Below are positions 54,671 through 63,855 of a DNA stretch of 64,000 bases, piece by piece. The notes beneath the pieces were generated by a model. It did not search any database, was not told where the DNA came from, and saw only the letters and a list, made by a program, of their open reading frames with translations. The stretch comes from Natranaerovirga hydrolytica. Lineage in GTDB: Bacteria > Bacillota > Clostridia > Lachnospirales > DSM-24629. A program made the translations under genes and the position numbers. The stretch is taken from positions 419,575 through 483,574 of the forward strand of contig NZ_SMGQ01000011.1 of assembly GCF_004339095.1 (NCBI RefSeq), in the 5' to 3' direction. How positions within the stretch are numbered: the stretch's first letter is position 1; each line of letters starts with the position of its first letter.

Positions 54671-54699
54671 TTGACAATAATAATTTTTATTGTTACAAT
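54671..54699 (+). promoter_or_regulatory. Promoter of the Abi leader RNA and gene
   Basis: TTGACA (54671-54676), a 17-base spacer and TACAAT (54694-54699). Transcription would start near 54706, only about 20 bases before the leader hairpin. Confidence 0.75.
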
Positions 54700-54705
54700 T
54701 ATACC

Positions 54706-54760
54706 ATAACTTTGGTAGATCGTGCTCTGGTGCTCCTTGTGACCCAGGGCCTTTTTTATA
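54706..54760 (+). ncRNA. Short terminated leader RNA of the Abi_2 gene (abiF-RNA-like)
   Basis: GCTCTGG (54724-54730) pairs with CCAGGGC (54744-54750) with one G-T pair around TGCTCCTTGTGAC, and runs straight into CT6. A conserved structured RNA (abiF motif) is known upstream of Abi_2-family genes, and this element has that position and form. It would be released as a short RNA or act by read-through. Membership in the motif is by position and shape only. Confidence 0.65.
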
Positions 54761-54777
54761 ATAAGGGATGGTTATAA

Positions 54778-55716
54778 ATGGGATTAAGTAAAGAATTTAA
54801 AACATATAATGAACAACTTGAAATTCTTAGAGATAGAGGCTTAATAATTAACGATGTTAGTAGAGTTACACGAATACTTGAAAAAGAAAATTACTACAAC
54901 ATCATTAATGGTTATAAAGATTTATACTTAAATCCAGCAGCATCTGAAGAGCAATATAAAACCGGTGTGAATTTTTTGGAGATATATTCTTTATATGAAT
55001 TCGATAGAAATATAAGACATATATTTTTAAAACAAATACTTAAAATAGAAAACAACTTAAAGTCTGCTATATCATATGATTTTTCTCAACAGTATGATTC
55101 TGACAACTACTTAACACTTTCAAACTTTGAATTAGGTTCTGATAAAAAATTAGAAGCTGTAAGCCAATTAATTGCCTCAATACAAAATGATATTGCTAGA
55201 AATATTTGTAAGAATTTGTCTATCAAACATTATATGGAAATATATGGTTATATACCATTTTGGGTGTTGGTTAATATCTTGACCTTTGGTACAATCAGTA
55301 AATTTTATGGTTTAATGAAACTTTCAGATCGGCAGAAAGTGGCAAGTAGATATAATATATCTGAAAAAAGCTTACGATCATACATAAAATTAATAGCATT
55401 ATTTAGAAACATCTGTGCCCATGAAGAACGGTTTTATAATTTCAAAGCATCTAGTAGAGATATTAGTTATAATGCTTTACATAGTCATTTGAATATCCAA
55501 AAAATTAATGGACGATATATTTATGGTTTAAATGATGTTTTTGCATTATTAATAACTGTAAAAGTGTTATGTGCAAAATCCGACTTTCAAGTTCTATTTC
55601 AGAGTTTATCAAAAGAAATAGATACACTTTCAAATAAACAAAATTCTATCATTGTACAAGATATTCTTAAAGAAATGGGATTTCCAAATAATTGGAAAGA
55701 TATAAACCAATATTAA
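54778..55716 (+). CDS. Abi_2 family (AbiD/AbiF) HEPN protein, phage abortive infection
   Basis: 312 residues. The N-terminal KEFKTYNEQLEILRDRGLII and ILEKENYYNIINGYKDLYL, then LYEFDRNIRHIFLKQILKIENNLKSAI (about 76-103), YIPFWVLVNILTFGTISKFY and RNICAHEERFY (about 210) match Abi_2. RNICAH is the HEPN RxxxxH ribonuclease motif. Family members stop phage growth, probably by cutting RNA, and the group is related to ancestors of Cas13. GGGATGG precedes the ATG. The gene has its own promoter and terminated leader RNA. Confidence 0.85.
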   Translation: MGLSKEFKTYNEQLEILRDRGLIINDVSRVTRILEKENYYNIINGYKDLYLNPAASEEQYKTGVNFLEIYSLYEFDRNIRHIFLKQILKIENNLKSAISYDFSQQYDSDNYLTLSNFELGSDKKLEAVSQLIASIQNDIARNICKNLSIKHYMEIYGYIPFWVLVNILTFGTISKFYGLMKLSDRQKVASRYNISEKSLRSYIKLIALFRNICAHEERFYNFKASSRDISYNALHSHLNIQKINGRYIYGLNDVFALLITVKVLCAKSDFQVLFQSLSKEIDTLSNKQNSIIVQDILKEMGFPNNWKDINQY

Positions 55717-55728
55717 TATTTAACTCTT

Positions 55729-56415
55729 CTACCGGTGTATCTCCATACTTATTAATATGTTTTCTAGTGTTTCTTGTTCTGCTCTGTGGTTGATTTCGTT
55801 GTCGTAGTCTACATTATACTTAACTACCTCTTCTAAATAACTATGATTGCCATTTATTAAATTATCTCTGTTCCAAGGATTTGCTACTAAATTCCAATCT
55901 CCGTCGATTATTGATGTTCCATCTCCATATTCATCGGGTCTGTAATGATTTAGAACTAAATGTGTGTTATGTGTTATTGGGTCTATTACATAACCTAAAT
56001 ATGTGTCATTTCCATTTATGTCTTTTGTATGAGGTTCTCCAAATACCATACTTGATGTGTTTTCAAATACATCTTTGTTTAGGTTGTGTTCGGGATTATA
56101 ATTATGATACCCACTGAACCAATTGTTTACTGGGTATAAATCCCCATATAACATATCTAATTGTGTTATTGTATCTTCAAAATTTAATGGGGGTGGAAAA
56201 CCTCTGTTTGTAAATTCACCTATCTCAAATCCACTTATTTGTTCACGTAAATACTCTACTAATGCTTCCTTTGTTGTTATTTCTTCTGTCATATAATCAA
56301 TGTTTACTTCCACTAAACCTAAATCTAAATTAATATTATCTTCTTCTTGTGCAATTACAGATGAAGAAAATATTAATGATAATACCAATATTAAGCTAAA
56401 GTATTTTGTTTTCAA
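55729..56415 (-). CDS. Secreted protein of unknown function, partner of the SLH protein
   Basis: 228 residues, with a TTG start 7 bases after AAGGAGA. A signal peptide (FSLILVLSLIFSSSVIA, cleaved near residue 22) is followed by an acidic protein rich in Asn, Tyr and Trp (NNWFSGYHNYNPEHNLN, HYRPDEYGDGTSIIDGDWNL). I recognise no family. It begins 18 bases after the SLH gene on the same strand, so the two are probably co-expressed and act together at the cell surface. Confidence 0.6.
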   Translation of the reverse strand: MKTKYFSLILVLSLIFSSSVIAQEEDNINLDLGLVEVNIDYMTEEITTKEALVEYLREQISGFEIGEFTNRGFPPPLNFEDTITQLDMLYGDLYPVNNWFSGYHNYNPEHNLNKDVFENTSSMVFGEPHTKDINGNDTYLGYVIDPITHNTHLVLNHYRPDEYGDGTSIIDGDWNLVANPWNRDNLINGNHSYLEEVVKYNVDYDNEINHRAEQETLENILISMEIHR

Positions 56416-56433
56416 TGTACTGTCTCCTTTCTT

Positions 56434-58254
56434 TTATTCATATAATGTTATTTTAATACCTCTACCACCAGCCATACCTAAAAAATCTATCCTTCTACCA
56501 TTACCTAAATCTATAGTGTGATTTTGTACTGTTGAAGGGTGTAAAACGGTGTAATTATCTCTATCCTCATAACTCTCTGTTCCTGAATACCCTTCTACTA
56601 ACTCCATAATCTCTTCTGCTATCTCTTCACCGTGCCATTCTGTTAAAAATGCCTTTGTATCTATTTTTTGTTGTGTTGTTTTAAAGCAATAGTCTATTGT
56701 TACTTGATAAGTATACATTCCTGTATTGTATCTGTCTAATTCGGGACTTAAATATGCTATATTAGGGTGTCTTTCTACTTCTGCTTTTTCTTCCCAACTT
56801 AAATCTTGTATTTCTTTAGGTAGTATCGGGTAGAACGGGTACATAGAATTCCCATTATCTTGTGTCCAACTAGGTACGTTCCTATGGTCTGTTTCAAAAT
56901 AAAATCCATCTATCCCATTGTTTGTATAAGGGTCATAATCACTAGGCAAGTCAGTATCAATCTCACTCTCTCCATTTTCAATACCCTCTCTTTCCTCTAT
57001 CTCTTCCACTTTTTCTTCAAAATATTTCTCTAAAGTTTTATTATTGTTTTCAGTCCTTAATATAGGTGTTGTTAATCTATTTAACACCGACACTGACTCT
57101 GCTCTTGTTATATTACTGTATCCACCAAAACTTCCATCTGTATAACCAGCGTATATCCCAAATCTCTCAAGAATAATAGGTTCTAATACAAACCAAGCAG
57201 GCACTTTTTCTTTACTGTTTTGTACGTCTACAGGATTAATGTAATACTCTCCAAATGCTTTTTCTTCATCTGTAATTCTTGTATTGTCTCCGGCTTTATT
57301 GATTAAGTCTTCCATTGAATACTCAACCTCATTCATTGAAAAATTATCAGTAAAGAATTTTAAATCATTTACATCACTACCTAATAAAAGTGTTGTCAAT
57401 TCTTCAAAATCATCTTGACTTGTTTTGTCTATGTCTTGCCATACTTTGTGTATCCAATAACTTACTTCATATCTTGTGATAGGTTCTTGTAATTCATCTA
57501 ATGTATAAAATCCTGAAGGCAGTATTGTCGGTCCTACCATTATATACTCATTTTCAAACCATTTATCTTTTGATAAATTTGAAGTATAATGATAATTACT
57601 TGAAATACCTACCCCGCTCTCTAATTGTTGCTTGTTTATTATTGTATTCCCATTACCATATATTGCACGACTTAACATACTCAAAAACTCAACTCTTGTA
57701 ACTTCTTGTGTCGGTTTAAATGTTCCATCTGTATATCCTGACACTATATTTAATGCTGAACCTAACGCTACTTCTCCAGCAAACCAATCTGTAGAATTTA
57801 CGTCACTAAATTCTCTTGCAACGATATCCTTTAATTCCTCTATTGTGTTTTTATCCTCTATTAAATGTCCTATATCATATGCTGAATAATGTTTGTCAAA
57901 ATCATTAATTTTAGCTTTACTTACATTAAGACTGTCTAATATCTCCGGGGTAATGCTTTTCTCTTTTTCTAATACCCTTTTGTATTCTAAATCCCTTTGA
58001 TTTTTTAATAAATTTATATCTCTTTCTACTGTCTTTAATGTAAATTCCTCTATATCTTCTACTGTATCTACTAAATATACATCTTCCATATTTACTGATG
58101 TTGCATATGCTCTTGCGTAGCTTTCATTCTTTAATATCCCTTCAAAAACTCCTGCATCTGAACTGACTTGTGCAAAATTAGGTATTGTCGCTAACATTAT
58201 AGCGTAACCTACTATATTTCCTTTGATTACCTTACTCAATACTTTCTTCTTCAT
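56434..58254 (-). CDS. Cell-surface protein with S-layer homology (SLH) domains
   Basis: 606 residues. A signal-like N-terminus (to about residue 35) and a helical charged region (60-140) precede an SLH repeat with FSDV...DWFAGEV and GYTDGTFKPTQEVTRVEFLSMLSRA (about 148-195). A weaker second repeat (WFENEYI...ITRYEVSYWI) and a third with GYTDGSFGGYSNITRAESVSVLNRL (near 380) follow. SLH domains anchor proteins to pyruvylated wall polymers. The C-terminal 170 residues match nothing I know. A secreted partner gene follows. Confidence 0.8.
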   Translation of the reverse strand: MKKKVLSKVIKGNIVGYAIMLATIPNFAQVSSDAGVFEGILKNESYARAYATSVNMEDVYLVDTVEDIEEFTLKTVERDINLLKNQRDLEYKRVLEKEKSITPEILDSLNVSKAKINDFDKHYSAYDIGHLIEDKNTIEELKDIVAREFSDVNSTDWFAGEVALGSALNIVSGYTDGTFKPTQEVTRVEFLSMLSRAIYGNGNTIINKQQLESGVGISSNYHYTSNLSKDKWFENEYIMVGPTILPSGFYTLDELQEPITRYEVSYWIHKVWQDIDKTSQDDFEELTTLLLGSDVNDLKFFTDNFSMNEVEYSMEDLINKAGDNTRITDEEKAFGEYYINPVDVQNSKEKVPAWFVLEPIILERFGIYAGYTDGSFGGYSNITRAESVSVLNRLTTPILRTENNNKTLEKYFEEKVEEIEEREGIENGESEIDTDLPSDYDPYTNNGIDGFYFETDHRNVPSWTQDNGNSMYPFYPILPKEIQDLSWEEKAEVERHPNIAYLSPELDRYNTGMYTYQVTIDYCFKTTQQKIDTKAFLTEWHGEEIAEEIMELVEGYSGTESYEDRDNYTVLHPSTVQNHTIDLGNGRRIDFLGMAGGRGIKITLYE

Positions 58255-58653
58255 CTTTACTTCTCCTACCTTTCTTTTTGTAAATATGTATTATAGCTAT
58301 TCTATATATTATGTATCATAAATATTCAATTCGTTATATTTATCAAACAAATTATTCTTAATGTATATTTCCAGAAATAAAACTTGTGTAAATGAAACAA
58401 AAAAATATCTATATCTAAAAATTATTATATCATGTAATAATAATTTTATAAATATAGATTATTCAAATATAGCGGTATAAGGTGATTTTATTTCATCAAC
58501 GTCTTGTATCGTTCAAACCATTCTGCTAAATCCTACTTTATATACCAATCTGTAAATCATTAAAAACTAGGCAAACGTATCATTCACGCTGTTATCCTTA
58601 TCTCTTTTTACTCATAATATATATCCTTTTTAGATATTAAAATCAACATTTAA
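58255..58653. other. AT-rich spacer upstream of the SLH gene
   Basis: Holds the SLH gene ribosome site (GTAGGAGA) and an AAAATTATTAT/ATAATAATTTT dyad (58417-58427, 58437-58447). I see no gene in it. Confidence 0.4.
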
Positions 58654-60300
58654 TTATTTTCCTTTACTTTTTGTATCCTTATAGAATTTATGACCACCAG
58701 AAAGATTACATACATTATTAAAGCCATTGTTAATTAAAATATTCTGAGCAGCATTTCCTGTTACACCTTTATTACAATAAGTAATTGTCATACGATCTTT
58801 GTCTAATGTTGACAACTTTTCTCTTAACTCATCTTGGGGAATATTGACTGCTGTATCAACATGGGACGAATCATATTGATTTTTAACCCTTGTATCAATA
58901 ACTTGCAACTTTTCACCTTTATTTGCTAACGCTTTGGCTTCCTTTGAAGTAATAACATGCCTATTTCTATTTAACATATTATCTAAAATCATTCCAGTAT
59001 AATGCACCGGGTCTTTTGTCGTTGAATACGGTGGCGCATATGCTAAATCTAAGTGAAACAATTCATCTACTTTTGCACCATAAGTAATTAACGTTACAAA
59101 AACATCTATTCGTTTGTCCACACCTTCAAAACCTATGATTTGTACACCTAGTAACCTTTGTGTATCTTTATCAGCAATAGCTTTTATAAGCATTTCTTCG
59201 CCGTTAAAATATTTCGGTTTGTCTGGTTTAATGTTATGACAAATGGCTATTTCATACCCTTCTGCTATTGCTTCTGTTTCTGTTAATCCTGTACTGGCTA
59301 TGGTTAAATCAAATAATTTATATATGCCCGTACCAAGATTACCTTTGTATGCTAATGAGCCACCGGTTAATGTGTCTCCAGCTATACGTCCTGTTTTATT
59401 AGCGGTTGAACCTAACGGTTGATAAACCGGTTTACCAGTAATTAAAGAAAAGGTTTCAATACAGTCGCCACAAGCATACACATCTTTAATATTCGTTTGC
59501 ATTTTATCGTTAACTTTAATGGCCCCCGTTATACCAATCTCTATTCCAGCCGTTTTAGCTAAGGACACATTTGGTTTTACACCTGTTGCCATAATAACCA
59601 TATCACAGTCTAATTCAGTACCCTTGTCTAAGATAACCTTATCATCAAGTATTTCAATAATAGCCGTATTTTTCATAATGGTAATATTCTTTTTAGAAAG
59701 TATGTTTTCTAGATAAGTAGCTACATCTTCATCCAGATTAGGTGTTATTTTATTTTGTATTTCTATAAGGGTTGTTTCTATGCCCTCTGCCATTAAATTC
59801 TCTAGCATTTCAAAACCAATAAATCCCGTTCCAGCAATAACCGCTTTTTTAGGTTTGTTATTCTGTATAAATGCTTTAATATCTCTAGCATTTTGTACAT
59901 TTCTTAAATGAAACACATTTTTTTGATGGATTCCTTTTATTTGAGGAACTGAGGGTAAAGCGCCTGTAGCGATTATTAACTTATCATAATGGTCAATAAA
60001 AACATCACCTGTTTGTAAATTCTTTACAGTTAACGCTTTTTGCTCTGTATCCAGTTGTAAAACTTCATGACGAACAAGAACATCTATGTTGTATTTCTTT
60101 TTGAAAAACTTAGGATTTCTAGGTGTGAGTTGAGAAATATCCTCTACTTCACCACCTATGTAATAAGGCAATCCACATCCAGAATAAGAAATATCATGAT
60201 CTTTTTCATATATAACTATTTCAGCATTTTCATCATTTCTACGAGCCTTTGCAGCGGCTGAAGTACCTGCTGCTACTGCTCCAATAACAAGTATTCTCAT
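58654..60300 (-). CDS. CoA-disulfide reductase with C-terminal rhodanese domain
   Basis: 548 residues from the ATG at 60300 (AAAGGAGGT upstream). An FAD/NAD(P) oxidoreductase: VIGAVAAGTSAAAKARR (FAD), active-site Cys in SYSGCGLPYYIGGE (about 43), GTGFIGFEMLE (NADH) and ACGDCIE. The C-terminal rhodanese domain (from about 450) has YCNKGVTG with its own active Cys. The CoADR-RHD type reduces CoA disulfides or persulfides and polysulfide. Its own promoter lies upstream. Confidence 0.9.
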   Translation of the reverse strand: MRILVIGAVAAGTSAAAKARRNDENAEIVIYEKDHDISYSGCGLPYYIGGEVEDISQLTPRNPKFFKKKYNIDVLVRHEVLQLDTEQKALTVKNLQTGDVFIDHYDKLIIATGALPSVPQIKGIHQKNVFHLRNVQNARDIKAFIQNNKPKKAVIAGTGFIGFEMLENLMAEGIETTLIEIQNKITPNLDEDVATYLENILSKKNITIMKNTAIIEILDDKVILDKGTELDCDMVIMATGVKPNVSLAKTAGIEIGITGAIKVNDKMQTNIKDVYACGDCIETFSLITGKPVYQPLGSTANKTGRIAGDTLTGGSLAYKGNLGTGIYKLFDLTIASTGLTETEAIAEGYEIAICHNIKPDKPKYFNGEEMLIKAIADKDTQRLLGVQIIGFEGVDKRIDVFVTLITYGAKVDELFHLDLAYAPPYSTTKDPVHYTGMILDNMLNRNRHVITSKEAKALANKGEKLQVIDTRVKNQYDSSHVDTAVNIPQDELREKLSTLDKDRMTITYCNKGVTGNAAQNILINNGFNNVCNLSGGHKFYKDTKSKGK

Positions 60301-60321
60301 AACATTACCTCCTTTAGTCAT

Positions 60322-60350
60322 ATTATGTACGATTATTGGTGTAACGTCAA
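60322..60350 (-). promoter_or_regulatory. Promoter of the CoA-disulfide reductase gene
   Basis: On the minus strand, TTGACG (60345-60350), a 17-base spacer and CATAAT (60322-60327). Confidence 0.6.
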
Positions 60351-60386
60351 TACATTGTTATTTCAGTTTTGAAGCAGAATCATAAC

Positions 60387-61289
60387 TTAACTGTAAGCAT
60401 TATTTTTCACATTCTGTCCTCGTCTAATGTATTTCTTATTGCCCTCTAAACCATTAGAATCTGTATCATTATTAATTGTTGGTATCGGTCTATGATCCAG
60501 TTGATTGTAATAGTCTTTTTCTTCAATCATAATATTTTCAAAGGCTATTGGAAGTCCAGCACTTGTGAAAAAATTTTTCCCATTCATTATTTGAAAATGA
60601 ATGTGGGGTTCTGTACTATTCCCTGAATTGCCACATTTAGCAATGGTATCTCCTTTTTTCACAGACTGACCTTTCTTTACTTGTATGCTATTTGGCATAA
60701 TATGAGCAACTAAACTGTATTCTTGATCATTGTGCTTAGTAACAATGGTATTGCCACGAATGTCTTTCACAAAGCTATCGATCTTACCATTACCATATAT
60801 TTTACTATCCTTACATTTATCATATATATATACAATTGTTCCATCTTCTGGTGCAATAATATCTTTGCCATAACAATAATAGCTTTCTGCTTTATTAAAA
60901 TCCCCACGATATGTCTTTCCCTCTTCATCCATCATAAGAAAATCATAGGCATATCTTTGAGATCCCATTGACCATGAATGAGACAGTTCTTTATATACAC
61001 CACCATTTATAACAGTCCATTCCCCTTTAAAAGGAAGAACATAGTTACTTTTTAAAGTATAGTTATTAAGTGATGGCATATTAAACTTATTTTTTATATG
61101 TATTATGGGTATGCCAATTAACTGCATAAAGGACTGCAAATAAAATTTTGGTTTTACAAGTATATCTACAAAGAATAGTAAAAAGAACAAATTAAATAGT
61201 TGCAATATCGGTATATTAAGTATATTGCCTAATATACCGATAAATCCTAACCACTTGACTGTATTAATTATATTTAAAAATTTTCTCAT
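60387..61289 (-). CDS. Membrane-anchored M23-family peptidase
   Basis: 300 residues from the ATG at 61289 (AAGGAG, 8 bases upstream). N-terminal hydrophobic segments (about 10-50) anchor it. The M23 domain has QRYAYDFLM (the metal Asp), KDIIAPEDGTIVYIYD, LVAHI, GNSGNSTEPHIHFQI (HxH) and hydrolyses cell-wall peptides. In the first motif the usual HxGxD His position is Arg/Tyr, so one metal ligand may be replaced. The C-terminal 50 residues are polar. Confidence 0.8.
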   Translation of the reverse strand: MRKFLNIINTVKWLGFIGILGNILNIPILQLFNLFFLLFFVDILVKPKFYLQSFMQLIGIPIIHIKNKFNMPSLNNYTLKSNYVLPFKGEWTVINGGVYKELSHSWSMGSQRYAYDFLMMDEEGKTYRGDFNKAESYYCYGKDIIAPEDGTIVYIYDKCKDSKIYGNGKIDSFVKDIRGNTIVTKHNDQEYSLVAHIMPNSIQVKKGQSVKKGDTIAKCGNSGNSTEPHIHFQIMNGKNFFTSAGLPIAFENIMIEEKDYYNQLDHRPIPTINNDTDSNGLEGNKKYIRRGQNVKNNAYS

Positions 61290-61384
61290 ATAACACGCTC
61301 CTTCTAGTTGATTCATAATAAAAATTTTGTTCTATAGTATTATAATACATACTTTTTATATTTTCTGCAATTATCTAAAGTAAT

Positions 61385-61410
61385 AAAAAAATGACCTAAG
61401 TCATTTTTTT
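61385..61410. terminator. Terminator after the CPBP gene
   Basis: AAAAAAATGAC (61385-61395) pairs with GTCATTTTTTT (61400-61410) over CTAA. It is effective in either direction. Confidence 0.7.
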
Positions 61411-61527
61411 ATACATCTTGAATGGTCTTTGCATAGCGATTCAACTGCTTCTATATAATGTGATGTCAATAAAATAGTCGTTCTGAGATCAATACTTTAT
61501 TCTATTATGCATTAAACATAAGATTGG

Positions 61528-62253
61528 TTATACTTGTAGTAATAAAAATAACATAGCAATAACATCTGTAAAATTGGCTAAACAATGTACTGCAATTGCT
61601 AATCCTAATGAATTCTTTTTATTAACAACATAAAGCCACGGAAGAAAAGCTATGCTTCTTGATACAATCAACCAAGGAGACCAAAAATGGTATATTGAAA
61701 ATAATACGATGTTTAATAACACACCATAATTGCCCATCCATTTCATACGTGCTAAAAGATACCCTCTAAAATACAATTCTTCAATGATAGGGGCAATAAT
61801 GGTCAAATAGAAAAAGCTAACTAAGGTTGTGATCAATAAAATTGGCTTGCTATATTGTGCCATATCTTCAATATATAGGCTTGTGAACCAATCTGGAAAC
61901 CAACTTAACATGATTTCTGTTAAAGGGTTTAACGCCAACATGGCTAAACCAGCTGCAATTAATAAGACAGGTGTATATATAAGATACTCCTTCAGCGGTA
62001 GTTTGCTTTTAAGACCTAATATTTTAAAAAAATTAAAACTGTTTACCTCTGTATAAGATTTATAGCATAAATAGCCTATCTGTAGGGGGGCCATTGATAG
62101 AAAACTTGCTAAACTTAAATGAATCACTTTAGGATACTCACTTAAAATGCCTTGTCTTAAAATAATGACGTATAGAATTGTTCCTATAACACCTGGAAAA
62201 AAGTGCAAAAAGACGAGTTTGCCTATACTTTTAATGTCTTGTTCTTTATTCAT
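61528..62253 (-). CDS. CPBP-family intramembrane metalloprotease
   Basis: 241 residues from the ATG at 62253 (GGAGGT upstream; the ATG at 62268 is part of that site). About seven membrane helices. Family motifs: EELYFRG (EExxxR), SIYHFW (catalytic His) and HCLANF near the end. CPBP proteins (Rce1/Abi-type) cleave in the membrane and in Gram-positives often give bacteriocin immunity or maturation. It has a MerR-type promoter just after the merR stop. Confidence 0.85.
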   Translation of the reverse strand: MNKEQDIKSIGKLVFLHFFPGVIGTILYVIILRQGILSEYPKVIHLSLASFLSMAPLQIGYLCYKSYTEVNSFNFFKILGLKSKLPLKEYLIYTPVLLIAAGLAMLALNPLTEIMLSWFPDWFTSLYIEDMAQYSKPILLITTLVSFFYLTIIAPIIEELYFRGYLLARMKWMGNYGVLLNIVLFSIYHFWSPWLIVSRSIAFLPWLYVVNKKNSLGLAIAVHCLANFTDVIAMLFLLLQV

Positions 62254-62284
62254 ACTGAATACCTCCATAATTTATAATGAGCTT

Positions 62285-62315
62285 ATTATAAACTATGGGA
62301 CCGTCCCAAGGTCAA
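62285..62315 (-). promoter_or_regulatory. MerR-type promoter (19-bp spacer) of the CPBP gene
   Basis: On the minus strand, TTGACC (62310-62315) and TATAAT (62285-62290) are separated by 19 bases, too far for normal RNA polymerase. The spacer holds a perfect dyad, TGGGAC-C-GTCCCA (62296-62308), where MerR regulators bind and untwist DNA. Confidence 0.88.
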
Positions 62316-62321
62316 ACACAA

Positions 62322-63110
62322 CTATTCAATTGGGATAAAAATTTCTAGATATGTTTTGCTATCGTCTTCATAGAATTGAATGAGTAAAATACTGACAATG
62401 GCAATACCTTTATGTTTATACTGATTAGCCGATAAACATTCTTGTACATTTTCAAACGTTTTTTCTTCTACATTGTTTTGGCTATATCTATTATCATCTT
62501 CAACGATTGTATATAAACATTTTTGAAATTCAAGAACATTATCATCTATAGTATCTTCATTCTCTGGCTCAGTTGTTATATAGAATTTACTCGATTCTAT
62601 ACCACTATCATTGAAAGTAATATACCTTTTAAAACTTTTTACTAATGCATTTTTTTTGATTCTATTACTATTTTTATGTATTAATTCAAACTCATTATAC
62701 GCTCTAAAATCAGAAATTTCTCCTAAAACCTTTATAGGATTCATTGGCTTAATTAAAAATTTATTACAATATTTTTCTACTTTTTCGCAGGCTTCTATTG
62801 TTTCTTCTATTTGATCCATTGTTGCATTTAAGCGACTTATTTCTTTTGAAAGGGTATCTTGTTTTTTATTTAAAACACTTTTTAATTCCTGAATACTACT
62901 TTGTTCATACAATGATTTGATTGTTTTAAATCCAATATCAAGGCTACGATAATATTCAATTGTTAATATAGTATCTATGTCTTTAAAATCATACTGCCTA
63001 TAATTGTTGTTTTCATCTTGAATAGGACTCAAGATTCCTTTTTCTTCATAATACCGTAATTTATCTTTTGAAATTCCTAATAGAGTAGATATTTGACCAA
63101 TTGTATACAT
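62322..63110 (-). CDS. MerR-family regulator with extended effector domain
   Basis: 262 residues. The N-terminal winged helix has YTIGQISTLLGISKDKLRYYEEKGIL and YRQYDFKDIDTILTI (about 2-55). A coiled-coil dimerisation helix (80-115) and a C-terminal region of about 140 residues with no Cys-rich metal site follow, so it likely senses an organic ligand. AAAGGAG precedes the ATG. The promoter directly after its stop has its expected binding geometry and drives the CPBP gene. Confidence 0.85.
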   Translation of the reverse strand: MYTIGQISTLLGISKDKLRYYEEKGILSPIQDENNNYRQYDFKDIDTILTIEYYRSLDIGFKTIKSLYEQSSIQELKSVLNKKQDTLSKEISRLNATMDQIEETIEACEKVEKYCNKFLIKPMNPIKVLGEISDFRAYNEFELIHKNSNRIKKNALVKSFKRYITFNDSGIESSKFYITTEPENEDTIDDNVLEFQKCLYTIVEDDNRYSQNNVEEKTFENVQECLSANQYKHKGIAIVSILLIQFYEDDSKTYLEIFIPIE

Positions 63111-63176
63111 AGTGTTCTCCTTTTCGTGTCTTTCAAGATCCTTTAGTTAGAACCAGAAAATTGTTATTTACATAAT

Positions 63177-63377
63177 TTAAGCCCCTAATATTATAAATCT
63201 AATTAAATTAACTAACGTATGACTTCCCATTGCTGTTAATAAACCCCTTTTTACTAACAACAATGTAAATGGCAAACCAAAAAACAAAGAAGGAAAAATG
63301 ATGTTTGAAAGACTAACGGTTGTAAAATTGAAATATGCAATTGTATGAGGTATTTTTTCATAAGATACCCCATTCAA
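63177..63377 (-). pseudogene. Probable CPBP protease remnant (C-terminal fragment)
   Basis: 66 residues with a TTG start and no good ribosome site. FPSLFFGLPFTLLLVKRGLLTAMGSHTLVNLIRF resembles the last helix pair of CPBP proteases (about residues 29-62), where a gly-rich helix, a Lys/Arg-Gly-Leu turn and a His-x3-Asn motif occur. The EExxxR half is missing. Upstream sequence shows no intact frame. It may be the relic of a duplicated copy of the CPBP gene. Confidence 0.45.
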
Positions 63378-63420
63378 ACTTCAATACTATTAGAAAATTA
63401 TATATGCGTAGATTTAACTT

Positions 63421-63855
63421 CTAATATAATTCTTCAATCATATATACTCGACTTTCTTCAGTGACATAGATAATATAGGCTCGTTCACGAGGATCACTTT
63501 CATTTTTGATCATGTACCAATTGTATTCCTGTGAAAAATCAAGCACTTCTTCAGTAGGGACTTCTAACGATATTAAGTATTCTTCTATTTTCTCTTCAAA
63601 GTTAGTATTTTTTCCATAACGAAAGTCTTCCATAGCATTTTGAGGGATGCCCTCCTCATATTCAAACACATTATACCTTATGCCATCTCCTAAAAAGCCT
63701 GACCCAGAATCCAAATAATAAATTTTTTTATACCCTTCAGGTAATTGAATACCCCAGTTGTATTCTATAGCCTCATTATAATCTGATGAACACCCCCTTA
63801 ATACTAACATGAATAATACATACATACCTATATATATCTTTTTTGTTCCTTTCAT
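63421..63855 (-). CDS. Lipoprotein of unknown function
   Basis: 144 residues. A signal sequence with a lipobox-like LRGC (Cys about residue 22, VLFMLVLRGCSSDYN) predicts a lipid-anchored mature protein of about 120 residues. The rest is acidic, with WGIQLPEGYKKIYYLDSGSGFLGDGIRYNVFEYEEG, typical of small exported lipoproteins (residues about 34-69 of the whole). I recognise no family. AAGGAG precedes the ATG. The remaining 145 bases of the window to 64000 contain no gene I can support. Confidence 0.6.
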   Translation of the reverse strand: MKGTKKIYIGMYVLFMLVLRGCSSDYNEAIEYNWGIQLPEGYKKIYYLDSGSGFLGDGIRYNVFEYEEGIPQNAMEDFRYGKNTNFEEKIEEYLISLEVPTEEVLDFSQEYNWYMIKNESDPRERAYIIYVTEESRVYMIEELY

